DNA from: Haplomitrium mnioides
Taxonomy: Eukaryota > Marchantiophyta > Haplomitriopsida > Calobryales
Assembly (NCBI GenBank): GCA_049999725.1
Contig: JBNGIS010021677.1
Location: 1-24,990 of the forward strand
Reading direction: 5' to 3'
DNA: 24,990 nt
Shown here: piece by piece, positions 1 through 7,834 of the stretch
Layout: every line of letters begins with the position of its first letter
Position numbering within the stretch: the first letter of the stretch is position 1
Translations under genes and position numbers: made by a program
The notes under the pieces: model-generated
Told to the model about the DNA's origin: nothing
Databases searched by the model: none
The model's input: only the letters and a program-made list of their open reading frames with translations

Positions 1-862
1 AAACTGAACTCCTTCTTCTCTTCCTTTTTAGGGTTTTTACTAAAAGAAAGTTAATTTCCATTTTACTTAATATAAGAACAACTCTAAGTAAATGCCTTTG
101 TAGAACAGAGCAAAAATAAGGTAGAAACAGCAAAGAAAATTTTCTCCCTTGATCATTTGAGAAGTTGATAAAGTCCCTCGAACATTCGCCGCCGACTATT
201 CATCATTTACCCAACATATCTCTTGCAGAAGACCCAAGCAAACTCCACTCCAACTCAGGTCAGAATGTAAATCGTGATATCCCACCGCTCCCCATAGGTG
301 ATAATAGGCAACAGTATTGGAATAGGTGAATTCATCACCGAAGTTAGAAAATTATCACCGAAGTGATATACTATCTATTGTCGAAAGTGGTTTCGAGGAA
401 TTATCCGCAGCCCAATGAAGAATGGATTTGGAAGAGGAAAATTAGGAGCAAAAAACAATCCCCTATCTATTTCCAAGATTGCCACCCATAAGCTCCTTCA
501 ACTCCACCGTAGAGCTTCCGTGCCTCGAGCGCTCACTCCCCTCTTCGATATCCGTCCCTCACTGGTTGTTCCCTCGATGATCCCCTTTCTTCCCCGCTAC
601 TTTCTCTATTATCTTCAAAATAGCTGAGCATATAATCCAAAAGAATCCATAAACAACCAATAGGATGGTCTTGTCCTTACCTATAGGATCTCGAGAATCT
701 TCCACGTAGAACTGGCAAACTCTACTTTTTCGTTTCGAGAAGCTTCTTAATAGATGCCTTGTTGCTTCTTCTTGACTTTTCTCTGATTTGAACTCTGGTA
801 AGAAGATGAATTTTCCCCATTCTTTTGTTACTTTTTTTATGCATTAGCCGAACCACAACACG
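1..862. other. Unassigned AT-rich sequence, no gene
   Basis: No coding region is supported here. The longest open frame, a plus-strand frame of 70 codons at 415-627, has no recognisable motif and no copy elsewhere in the window. The only local structure seen is an 11-bp direct repeat, ATCACCGAAGT, at 334-344 and 354-364 (20-bp period). The sequence is not recognisably similar to the missing R-U5 part of the element A LTR, so the break near 863 looks like a truncation point of that LTR. The origin of this stretch is unknown. Confidence 0.5.
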
Positions 863-1020
863 ACAACGTGTCAATATCACTCACTTTAATTCATTGACTT
901 TCTCTCCTTTTGCCACGTGTCACTTTCTCTATAACAACACTTGTTTTTTGATACTCTAACTTAGTAATGGCTTTGTTGCCTTTTTTTAGTTGTTGCTTAC
1001 TAAAGTTAGTGACGGTTACA
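863..1020 (-). repeat. Truncated 3' LTR of element A (outer U3 only)
   Basis: This segment matches 6529-6684 of the 5' LTR at about 92% by eye and ends in the same GTTACA, which is TGTAAC as the LTR start on the minus strand. It keeps one perfect CACGTG box at 914-919 and one damaged copy near 865-872. The TATA box, R and U5 are missing, because similarity stops abruptly near 863. Confidence 0.85.
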
Positions 1021-1036
1021 ATCCTCCTCTCTTTTA
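1021..1036 (-). other. Polypurine tract of element A
   Basis: On the minus strand this is an A/G-rich run (AAAAGAGAGGAGGA) directly before the TGTAAC start of the 3' LTR. That is where plus-strand DNA priming occurs in LTR retrotransposons. It abuts the end of the chromodomain frame. Confidence 0.8.
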
Positions 1037-1222
1037 AGAAGCAACGTCCTTGTTGCAAGGAAGAGAGGTATCAAAAGATTGAACAAGCGCGAATGTGTTA
1101 GCCGAATTCTCCAAGGGCTCCCAAGTGGCTTCATAAAGTGGGTAAACTTTCCAACGAACCAAATATTCAACAATCTCACGACGACCATGATGTCGTGTAC
1201 GTTTCTTCAAGAGTTGTTCCAC
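1034..1222 (-). pseudogene. Chromodomain at the integrase C-terminus, element A
   Basis: The 62-codon minus-strand frame contains YLVRWKVYPLYEATWEPLEN, which follows the chromodomain pattern (V-RWKGYP---ATWEP-EN). Chromodomains at the end of Ty3/gypsy integrases bind modified histone tails and bias insertion towards heterochromatin. The Tyr and Trp of the expected aromatic cage are present. The usual Gly of KGY is Val here, probably a decay change. The frame follows the GPY/F module of integrase after a shift near 1222 and ends directly before the polypurine tract. I am confident of the family; function in this copy is lost with the rest of pol. Confidence 0.88.
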
Positions 1223-2510
1223 CTCAAACTCTTCATGACCATTAATACGTTCAGGTGGTGGAGAGGGTTTTGGGTACTTGTAAAAGAGGAAGAACGAGGA
1301 ACAAAAGCCCGTAATATAAAGACATGAAAGATTGGATGAATCTTCATGTGAGAGGGTAAAACCAACTGATAGGCCACTTCACCAATACGAGCAGAGATAG
1401 AAAAAGGACCAATAAAGCGAGTGCTAAGCTTGCGAGAATGAAGCAAAGGAAGATTGGAAGTGGAGAGTCAGACTTGGTCACCTACAACAAAAGTCACCTC
1501 CCAACGATGAGCATCCACATATTTTTTTGCCGATTACGAGCCATTGCAAGGTTTTCCTTGGCCCGTTGAATGCCATGGTGTAGACGATGAAGAAAATCAT
1601 CTACTGCTAGACTCTTGGAGGTGGGCAGTGATGCCGAATGAAGACTAGAGATTGTGGTTGGATGCTCACCATACATCAGGAAGAAAGGTGTGGCTCTTGT
1701 AGAAATATTGATAGAGTTATTTTAAGAAAACTCTATAAGGGGTAGTAGCCAATCCCATTTCGTTTGTTCTTCCAAGGTAAATGCTTGCAGCATGTCTTCA
1801 ATTGTACGATTGGCCCGTTCAATTTGACCATCTATTTGAGGGTGGTTGGTAGTACACATAGCCAATTTGGTTTTTAATAGACCAAATATTGTGCGTCAAA
1901 ACATGCTGGTGAATTGAGTCCCGCAATCAGAAATAATGACTTTAGAAAGACCATGATGAGAGTACACTGCTTCCAAATAAATGTGAGCTAACTCAAGGGC
2001 TGTCACTGACTTGGTCGTTGGACAAATATGGATCATTTTATTGAGTTTATCCACAAAAACAACAATTATAGCGTCATAACCTGTAGAAGTACGTGGTAAC
2101 TCGCAAACAATGTCCATACTTACATGTTCCCATCGTCGATTAGGGATGGGAAGTGGTTGTAATAAGCCTCCACGTTTAAGATTTGTAGATTTGTTTTGTT
2201 GACAAGCCAAACAACTCCAAACATATGCCTCCACATCTTGGTGCATCTTAGGCCAATAATAAACACGTTGAAGATTGTCCAATTTCTTCTCGATTCCAAC
2301 ATGTCTACCAATAGCAAAATCATGTGCTTCATGCAAAACTTCATAGCAAAGCGTAATTTTATTAGGGACCTATACCTTATTTTGGAAGAAAATCAAACCT
2401 CGTACCATTTTTACCAACTTCTTTTGTTGTGCAACAATTATCTCTTCATCTTCATTAACTGCGGCCAACATTTTTTACCACCATGTAGGATGTATGGCAA
2501 CTTCTGACAA
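1223..2510 (-). pseudogene. Integrase (HHCC, DDE core, GPY/F), element A
   Basis: Integrase inserts the cDNA into the host chromosome. Seen in order on the minus strand are an N-terminal zinc region (His pair in the HEAHDFAIGRH stretch, then CLAC), the catalytic core, and a GPF module in 1207-1446 that matches the GPY/F domain. The core keeps its three acidic residues: Asp at 2112-2114 (SMDIV), Asp at 1926-1928 (SDCGTQF) and Glu at 1818-1820 (DGQIERAN). The usual Arg of SDRGTQF is Cys, consistent with CGT to TGT decay. The reading frame is interrupted between 1741 and 1896 and near 1450-1494. It lies downstream of RNase H and upstream of the chromodomain. Identification is secure; the protein is not expressible as one piece. 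Confidence 0.9.
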
Positions 2511-2514
2511 GATG

Positions 2515-3040
2515 TTGAGTTGAGGCATGCGGGTCAAAGCATATGCAATTTGTTGTTTTCTTTCCACATACACTAACTTTATGTGAAAGCGTTGTCGCCA
2601 CTCTGCCCATCGAATCTATCTTTTGGAAAGCTCTTTTTGCGTTTCGAGATAGAGTAGAGGTTTATGATCAGTTTCCACAATAAACTCCTTGTCTCTGAGA
2701 TAATGCTTCCAATGTTTGGTGGATAACACGATTGCTAGCTCCTCTCGCTCTATGGTATGATAATTTTGTTCTGTGTCACTTAACTTTCTGGAGAAGAAAG
2801 CAATATGATTCCAACCATCCTCCCATTCTTGTTGCAAAACCCCGCCTATAGCTTTTCCCGATGCATTAATTGAAAGTTTTATTGGTCGTTTAGAGTCATA
2901 CCATTTGAGAATAGAAGCATGAAGAAGTGATTTCTTCAATGCTTGGAATGCCAATTCTTCTACGGCTCCGCACGTCCATGTATGATTTTTCTTGAGAAAA
3001 TTGGTCAATAGTTCTCTTATTTGTGCAAATCCTTTCACAA
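2515..3040 (-). pseudogene. RNase H and connection region, element A
   Basis: RNase H degrades the RNA strand of the RNA/DNA hybrid during reverse transcription. The longest open piece is 2616-3038. It contains LSINASGKAIGGVL, TIEREELAIV and VETDHKPLLYL, the three catalytic blocks of the Ty3/gypsy domain. The first block normally reads D-A-S; here the codon at 2865-2867 is AAT (Asn), so the first metal-binding Asp is lost. The Glu and the later Asp are present. The frame stops after ELSKR near 2616 and the connecting sequence continues towards integrase through a damaged frame. Confidence 0.9.
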
Positions 3041-4000
3041 ATCAATGATAAAACCTAGTTAGCCCCAAAACTCTTCGTAGTTGTAATTGATCACTAAAAG
3101 CTTCCCATTTTTGAATGGCCTCCACTTTCTCATCCATGACTTGAATTCTTGCTGCACTCACTCGATGACCCAAGTAATCAACCTCTCTTTTGCCAATTTC
3201 ACATTTTGACATCTTAACATATAGTTTGTGGTCCCAAAGTACCTTCATTACTGTTCGAAGGTGTTGTTGATGCTCATGAAGATTTTTGCTGTAAATAAGA
3301 AGGTCATCCCAGAAAACAATAACAAACTTATCCAGAAAAGATCAAAAAATATCATTCATTAGACCCATAAAAGTTGCAGGAGCATTAGTTAATCCAAATG
3401 GCATAACGAGATATTCAAAATGCCTATATCAACTTTGAAATGTTGTCTTCTGCACGTCATCCTCTGCAATTCGGATTTGGTTGTATCCACTTCTCAAATC
3501 CAACTTGGTAAAGTAGTTTTCTCCTTGAAGTTGATTAAATAAATTGTCTATTCTTGGTAATGGATATTCATTTTTCACTGTTTGTTGGTTGAGGACTCGA
3601 TAGTCGATACACATCCTCATACTCTTGTCTTTCTTTTTCACGAATAACACTAGTGCACCATAAGGAGAGATACTTGGCTGAATAAATCTTTTCTCCAATA
3701 GTTCAGTGATTTGAGTTCTGCATTCTTCCAATTCATGAGGAGGAAAATGAAATGGTGTCTTACACAATGGAGTACTTCCGAGAACAACCTTAATCTTATG
3801 ATCAATAGATTGCTTAGGCGGCAAACCTGGAGGTAAATCATTGGGAAAAACATCATGAAATTCTTTCAAAACCCCTTGAAGTTTATGTGGGACTTTATGC
3901 TTGGAGTCATCGTTATCACCTTCAACCTCACGTATGAGTCCCAAAAATACCACATCTTGTCTTTTTATTGATTTTTCTCCAATCACATATAGAGGTAGTT
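3041..4000 (-). pseudogene. Reverse transcriptase, element A
   Basis: RT copies the element RNA into DNA. The N-terminal half (3429-3986) contains [26 protein letters not shown] and [16 protein letters not shown], with the first catalytic Asp. Past a TGA at 3429-3431 the frame continues as the MPFGLTNAPATF block, another TGA near 3345, then the catalytic pair in VFWDDLLIYS at 3303-3308, and a thumb region with VDYLGHRV. The Trp before the Asp pair is unusual, since Leu, Ile or Val is commoner there. The TGA at 3429 sits where CGA would be expected, so it looks like CpG decay. All RT blocks are present but the reading frame is broken. Confidence 0.93.
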
Positions 4001-4067
4001 TCCTTGAATAAGGTTGTACACGATCTCCTCAAATCTTCCATTGAGGTGTTATGAGACTCTTCTTTCG

Positions 4068-4430
4068 CTAGTCCACTTGCGGGTTATGTCTTCTCAACCA
4101 CTTCATTCCCAAAATGGTATCATATCTTGCTAAGGTTGTGATCTTCCATTCAATCTCTTCTTGATAGTTGCCCATATGTAAAGATATATGTTGAGATAAT
4201 CTTTCAATTGGCTCGCTTTGTGTGTTTGCCATTTCAACTACCTTGTGCTCTTCTTCCTCAAGAGGTAACTTCAACTTTAGTGACATTGCTTGTGATAAAT
4301 AATTTTCTTCTGCTTCAGAATCCACCAAAATCTTTATTGGAAATCCTTCCATCCACCCATCAACTACAATTAATCCTCCATTTTTTGTTTTTCTACCTGA
4401 CATATTCGACTTTGTCGACTTTATCCCTCG
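4068..4430 (-). pseudogene. Aspartic protease, element A
   Basis: The retroviral-type aspartic protease cuts Gag and Gag-Pol. The 111-codon open piece contains IKILVDSEAEENYL at the active site (Asp codon 4320-4322) and DTILGMKWL near the end, the hydrophobic-ILG block of this family. The expected Asp-Ser-Gly is Asp-Ser-Glu here (GGA to GAA), which should inactivate it. The matching region of element D still reads DSG. Stops separate it from gag on one side and from RT on the other. Confidence 0.85.
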
Positions 4431-5436
4431 GCTTTCTTCTTCATCTCAGCAAAATCACGAGGTATTTTTACTGGTGCCCATCATTTCCCTCACATTCTTG
4501 ATCTCCTTCATTGTTGATATTGTGAAGAGGTCATCGAAACACTCGCCCTTGATTGCGTCATATCGCTCTGCAATTTGGTGCAATTTGTCATATTCAGCCA
4601 CAATTGTAGCATGTTATAGTTTCTTGCCTCTCTTCCATCCTCTTATCCGTAGCAATATGGGGCCCTCTTTGTTGGTGATTTGGGCAATTGAGATCTCTTC
4701 TTCTTATGTTTTCCAACTCCATAGGTGTGAGGCCATAATTCCCTCATGTTTGCACAATCCCTAGCGTTCCTTCAATTCTCTGCGCAAACGATATGGCTTC
4801 ATTAACATCTTTTGGGTTGCGCATCATCACTTCCCCTCAAATCTTTCTCTTCAATCCTTGTAGAAACTTGTCAAATGCTTCGGCTGAACTCATATCCTCA
4901 ATTTGAACTTGTAGGCTTCGAAACTCTTCAATATACCTTACAACGCTTCCTTGTTGCTCTAACTCCCAAAGCTTGGTTCTTGTAGTTAGAATAGAGTCTA
5001 CGGATTTGAAGTTTTATAGTAAACCTTCTTTTAGAGCGCTCCACAACAGTTGTTCTCCTCGTGCATTTTTCTGCCGCTTCCATCCTTGTAGCCAAATGGA
5101 TGCATGCTCAGTTAAAAATGACCTTGCAAATAATCCTTTCTCCAAATCCGAAGCATGCGAATAGCATGACATGTGAAACTCCATTCGATAAACCCACCTT
5201 TCTACAACACCAACCATGCGACTTCCTCCATAAGGCTCCACTTTACATGACTTGCTCATCTTTTGTAGCAAGGTTTCCTGACTTCCTTCTCCATTCTCTT
5301 GTTGTAGTTGCATTTTCACCATTTCTCCCATCAGCATGTTTGTTTGTTGTTAACTTGCTATAAGAGCTGCTTGAAGCTCTTCCAACTTGGCCATCATCCA
5401 AGCTCCTTCTTCTTGATTGTTGGAGTTTGCCTCCAT
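4431..5436 (-). pseudogene. gag (capsid domain and CCHC knuckle), element A
   Basis: Gag forms the cytoplasmic virus-like particle. The start chosen is the ATG at 5434-5436 (MEANSNNQEEG), which aligns with the damaged start of element D. A TAA lies at codon 29 (5350-5352). The open part 5014-5337 carries the retrotransposon-gag core (RWVYRMEFHMSCY, FLTEHASIWLQGW). Further in-frame stops occur after KEGLL near 5010 and at a TGA in the KI*GEVMM region near 4835; both match sense codons in D. A zinc knuckle of CX2CX4HX4C type is visible at 4570-4611 (CYNC then a final C), but two stops fall inside it. Gag begins 32 nt after the second small leader ORF. Confidence 0.85.
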
Positions 5437-5468
5437 GGTTTTTTTGTCACAACTTAGCTACGAACAAC

Positions 5469-5669
5469 TTATACAAAAACAAATATATACACATTCCAAT
5501 TATGTAGAATATGTAAAATAAAAGGTTTAGTTGAGGCTAGCACTGACTCACAAAACCTCTCTCCAAACTTACAAACAAGGAAATCTTGTTGCATTTGTTT
5601 GGATGTTACTCGAATAAAAATATGGCACTTGGAGTTGAACTCTTCTAGAGGGGCTTGGTTCAAATCCAT
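5469..5669 (-). CDS. Leader ORF 2, 66-codon protein of unknown function, element A
   Basis: I do not recognise this protein. The frame opens with ATG at 5667-5669, 7 nt after the stop of leader ORF 1, and ends with TAA at 5469-5471, 32 nt before gag. Visible features are MDLNQAPLEEF at the start, an IFIRV stretch, DFLVCKFGERF in the middle, KPFIL, and a hydrophobic aromatic tail NWNVYIFVFV. The same frame is open in element D (to 23201) with the same tail and stop. Most codon differences between the copies there are synonymous, which is not expected for an untranslated leader. It also resembles leader ORF 1 in length and pattern. It could be a real accessory protein or a translation-regulating upstream ORF. 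Chance openness is possible but less likely given the codon pattern. Confidence 0.5.
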   Translation of the reverse strand: MDLNQAPLEEFNSKCHIFIRVTSKQMQQDFLVCKFGERFCESVLASTKPFILHILHNWNVYIFVFV

Positions 5670-5676
5670 TTTCTAC

Positions 5677-5892
5677 CTACCATAAAACATACATAAAACA
5701 CTCCCACGTAACATCATAGTTTACTACAGGTAAGATAACAGGCTCTCTTGATTCCATTACAAAAACCATAAAATCATCTCCAAAATTATACACTAAAATT
5801 TGACGAAAGAAATGTTTGTCAATGTTAAACACACGAATATTAAAGGGATTCAATAGAGAAGTTCTAGGAGGTACAAATGCTCCTCTATCCAT
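5677..5892 (-). CDS. Leader ORF 1, 71-codon protein of unknown function, element A
   Basis: This is an unrecognised small ORF in the leader between the PBS and gag. It opens with ATG at 5890-5892 and stops with TAG at 5677-5679. Its pattern parallels leader ORF 2. Both begin with Met-Asp, both reach an IRV tripeptide at residues 19-21 without gaps, then LVYNFGDDF (LVCKFGERF in ORF 2), then a Pro-x-Ile-Leu, and a tail W-x-x-aromatic-aliphatic-aromatic-V (WECFMYVLW against WNVYIFVFV). That suggests a tandem duplication. Its counterpart in element D is lost beyond the 5' truncation, so it cannot be tested within this window. Its role is unknown. Confidence 0.4.
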   Translation of the reverse strand: MDRGAFVPPRTSLLNPFNIRVFNIDKHFFRQILVYNFGDDFMVFVMESREPVILPVVNYDVTWECFMYVLW

Positions 5893-5932
5893 TAGCTATC
5901 ATAGTATCAAGTCAACCTTCTTATTTTCATTT

Positions 5933-6029
5933 ATAAAGGATGGGATATCCGCTATCCTTTATTCATGAAAACTTGAAAGTTCGACTCTCTTGGAGTTCAT
6001 GCAAAGTGGAGATTCCACTACTCCAAGAG
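5933..6029 (-). promoter_or_regulatory. Two strong leader hairpins of element A
   Basis: Hairpin 1 has 9-bp perfect arms ATAAAGGAT (5933-5941) and ATCCTTTAT (5954-5962) with a 12-nt loop. Hairpin 2 has 10-bp perfect arms CTCTTGGAGT (5987-5996) and ACTCCAAGAG (6020-6029). Inside it is a 6-bp stem AGTGGA/TCCACT (6005-6010, 6014-6019) closed by three bases, with an 8-nt one-sided bulge. They lie between the PBS and the leader ORFs, the usual place for packaging, dimerisation or ribosome-control structures in retroelements. The stems are seen directly; the role is inferred. Confidence 0.5.
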
Positions 6030-6083
6030 GTCTTTAGTGCTTCTCCAAAGAAGGGTAGTCCACAATTCTTTAGAGAAGACCAA

Positions 6084-6095
6084 GCTTTGATACCA
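6084..6095 (-). promoter_or_regulatory. Primer binding site, initiator Met-tRNA type
   Basis: On the minus strand it reads TGGTATCAAAGC, one base different from TGGTATCAGAGC, the usual plant element PBS complementary to the 3' end of initiator methionine tRNA. One base separates it from the CA end of the 5' LTR at 6097. It sets the start of minus-strand cDNA synthesis and confirms the LTR boundary and orientation. Confidence 0.9.
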
Positions 6096-6219
6096 TTGTA
6101 GCACTACACACATACATTACACACCAAAAATTAGCACAAACACAACATATACAAGAGTAGCGTATAAAGAACTTCAAGAACCCACAAGGTAAGAGATGCC
6201 CAACAAGGCCCTCTTGCTT

Positions 6220-6228
6220 CTTTATATA
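6220..6228 (-). promoter_or_regulatory. TATA box of the element A LTR
   Basis: The minus-strand sequence TATATAAAG is a near-ideal plant TATA box. It lies inside the LTR, about 120 bp before its end and about 130 bp downstream of the nearest G-box, so it marks the U3/R promoter. Not tested experimentally; the call is by motif and position. Confidence 0.75.
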
Positions 6229-6356
6229 CTAAGTGAAAAGCACTTTGCTTACATAGGTGGCAAAACCCCATTGGTTCCTTTTCTATCCTTTTCTAATTGG
6301 ACCACCATTTTTCCTCTCTCATTGATTAGACCACCTTTTACTTTTATTCTCCTTCT

Positions 6357-6585
6357 GCCACGTGTACTTATCTTTAGAACCTTCCATTTCTCCTTAGTTA
6401 TTCTTTTGCCATGTGTCCTTATCTGATAACCTTCTATTTGCTTTAATCCTCCGCTTGCCACGTGTCCTTATCCTCTTCTAAAGTGCTCTTTCTTTCACTT
6501 TAATTCGTTGACTTCCTCTCCTCTTGCCACGTGTCAATAGCACTCACTTTAATTCGTTGACTTTCTCTCCTCTTGCCACGTGTCA
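6357..6585 (-). promoter_or_regulatory. Row of five G-box/ABRE motifs in U3
   Basis: CACGTG cores occur at 6359-6364, 6459-6464, 6528-6533 and 6577-6582, with a one-base variant (CATGTG) at 6409-6414. Spacing is about 50, 50, 69 and 49 bp. Read on the minus strand, three of them give GACACGTGGC, the classical ABA-response/G-box core bound by plant bZIP factors. Flanking words such as TTTAATTCGTTGACTT are also repeated, so the boxes are part of a diverged tandem duplication in U3. They lie upstream of the TATA box, where enhancers are expected. The 3' LTR remnant keeps only one intact and one damaged box. Confidence 0.7.
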
Positions 6586-6684
6586 CTTTCTCTATAATAG
6601 CACTCGCTTTTTGATACTCAAACTTAGTAATGGCTTTGTTGCTTATTTTTTAGTTGTTGCTTACTAAAGTTAGTAACCGTTACA

Positions 6685-7796
6685 CTCATAGAACTTTCTA
6701 CATCAAGCTCTCGCGCATGACAATTCTTCACTTCAATTCGTAAGGCTCCTCTCCACTGGGAATTGATTTGCAGGCCCTCTCGCAGATCTCTTCTCCATAG
6801 GATTCCCTTGTTTCTCACCATTCATATTCCGTTTCATCGCGGCCTTCATCACTACTGGCATACAAAAGAAAGACCTTCAAATTCCGTAGGGCTCTCCTCT
6901 AGAGATTAATTCGCAACTACCTATCCCAGAGGAAATTCTACAACTGGCCAATTTCCTTTGAATTCCTCATTCTCCCTTTCTAATTTCGCAAGAGATCTTC
7001 ATTCAGCACTCGCATTCAGAAATCTTTGCAAGGCGTTCTTCCTCAACTTCAGAATTCGACACATATTTCTGATCTGTAATCCAAACAACCAATCACACCA
7101 ACAACTGTTGTTTCTAAATCACCATCAAAATTCAATTCCACAGAACGATCATTACATTCATTTTTTCTATCCAACTTGTTCACAATCCGAGGCGAAATTC
7201 CACAATTCCTACAAATCTACCCCGTAGAGCACTTGTAAATCTCCGTCAATGCGGATTCCCACCTTGATCCAAACACCGCGTGCTCTCCTTCACAAATGCT
7301 TCATAACAAGTGGCCTTCTCGAGCACCTCCAAATATCCCATAAGTACTTCTCAATAACTTAGAAGCACTATATAAGCAAATGTCACTTACTTTCTTTCGA
7401 GAGGCAGCCCCACAGGGGTGCAAGGCCACCGCTTAACTTCCCTGCCCCTGGACAGACCTAGTTCAGAGCATCGACTTCCTTACTTTGACACACTTCACCT
7501 GGCTCTTGGGCAAGTTGTCCACCAACATATAGAAGTAGATAGATAGGGGCGGGCTGGCCCTGAAAACTTAGGTTAGTTTTCCCAAAATAATTTTTTTTCC
7601 CTTCACAAAAATAAATCACTTCCTTGTAGATCAGCCTGCTCTCCTTTTCCACTTCATACCAAAATGTCCTCTGATCTTTATATTTTACAACTTTACACTC
7701 AAAACTGAAGCTTTACCACTTCCTTCTCACTCCACTACTCAGAAGAGAACACCTTAAAGCAGTTTCTGACCTTCTATCAGGAACTATGCTCTCACA
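6685..7796 (-). repeat. Probable 3' LTR (partial) of element B
   Basis: This follows the integrase end and a polypurine tract at 7800-7812. On the minus strand it would start TGTGAGAGC at 7796. A TATA-like CTTATATAG lies near 7368-7376. The part 6685-7236 recurs at 19759-20310 with about 90% identity, most differences being transitions. The left end is unknown because element A abuts it. The second LTR of B was not found, so the LTR call rests on position and the polypurine tract only. The 89-codon plus-strand open frame inside it has no motif and is not annotated. Confidence 0.55.
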
Positions 7797-7799
7797 TAG

Positions 7800-7812
7800 C
7801 CCCCTCCTCTAT
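7800..7812 (-). other. Polypurine tract of element B
   Basis: The minus strand reads ATAGAGGAGGGGGC directly after the end of the integrase frame and two bases before the putative LTR start TGTGAGAGC. The position suits plus-strand priming. The call depends on the LTR start being right. Confidence 0.5.
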
Positions 7813-7834
7813 CGTGCAGCGTCCTCGCAAGCGT

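Larger units (their letters stand above)
863..6684 (-). mobile_element. Element A: degenerate Ty3/gypsy chromovirus
   Basis: Read on the minus strand, the order is 5' LTR, PBS, leader, two small ORFs, gag, protease, RT, RNase H, integrase, chromodomain, polypurine tract and truncated 3' LTR. The domain order PR-RT-RH-IN is that of Ty3/gypsy, and the C-terminal chromodomain places it among chromoviruses. Over about 155 bp the two LTR ends differ at roughly a dozen positions counted by eye, so the insertion is old. The 3' LTR keeps only the outer U3 end, so no target-site duplication can be read on the left. The pol and gag frames carry several stops and at least one frame break, so this copy is dead. 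A second copy of the family (element D) begins at about 23063 in the opposite orientation. Confidence 0.93.
6097..6684 (-). repeat. 5' LTR of element A (588 bp, complete)
   Basis: On the minus strand it begins TGTAACGG (6684) and ends GCTACA (6097), with TG...CA termini, followed by the PBS. U3 holds a row of G-box motifs and then a TATA box at 6220-6228. Transcription should start about 25-35 bp further on, near 6190-6200, leaving a short R-U5 of roughly 100 bp. The right flank CTCAT (6685-6689) would be the target-site duplication, but the partner on the left cannot be checked because the 3' LTR is truncated. Confidence 0.92.

Noticed and set aside
415-627. 70-codon plus-strand open frame
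   Set aside because: No motif, no second copy, no supporting signal; length is within chance for this sequence.
1079-1327. 82-codon plus-strand frame opposite the element A chromodomain
   Set aside because: Antisense of the integrase C-terminus and chromodomain, which have clear family motifs on the minus strand.
6958-7227. 89-codon plus-strand frame in the B 3' segment
   Set aside because: The copy at 19759-20310 does not keep it as a comparable frame and there is no motif; treated as untranslated LTR-like sequence.
7458-7652. 64-codon minus-strand frame downstream of the B integrase, considered as an env-like gene
   Set aside because: Too short, no signal peptide or membrane segment pattern, and it lies inside the LTR-like segment after the polypurine tract.
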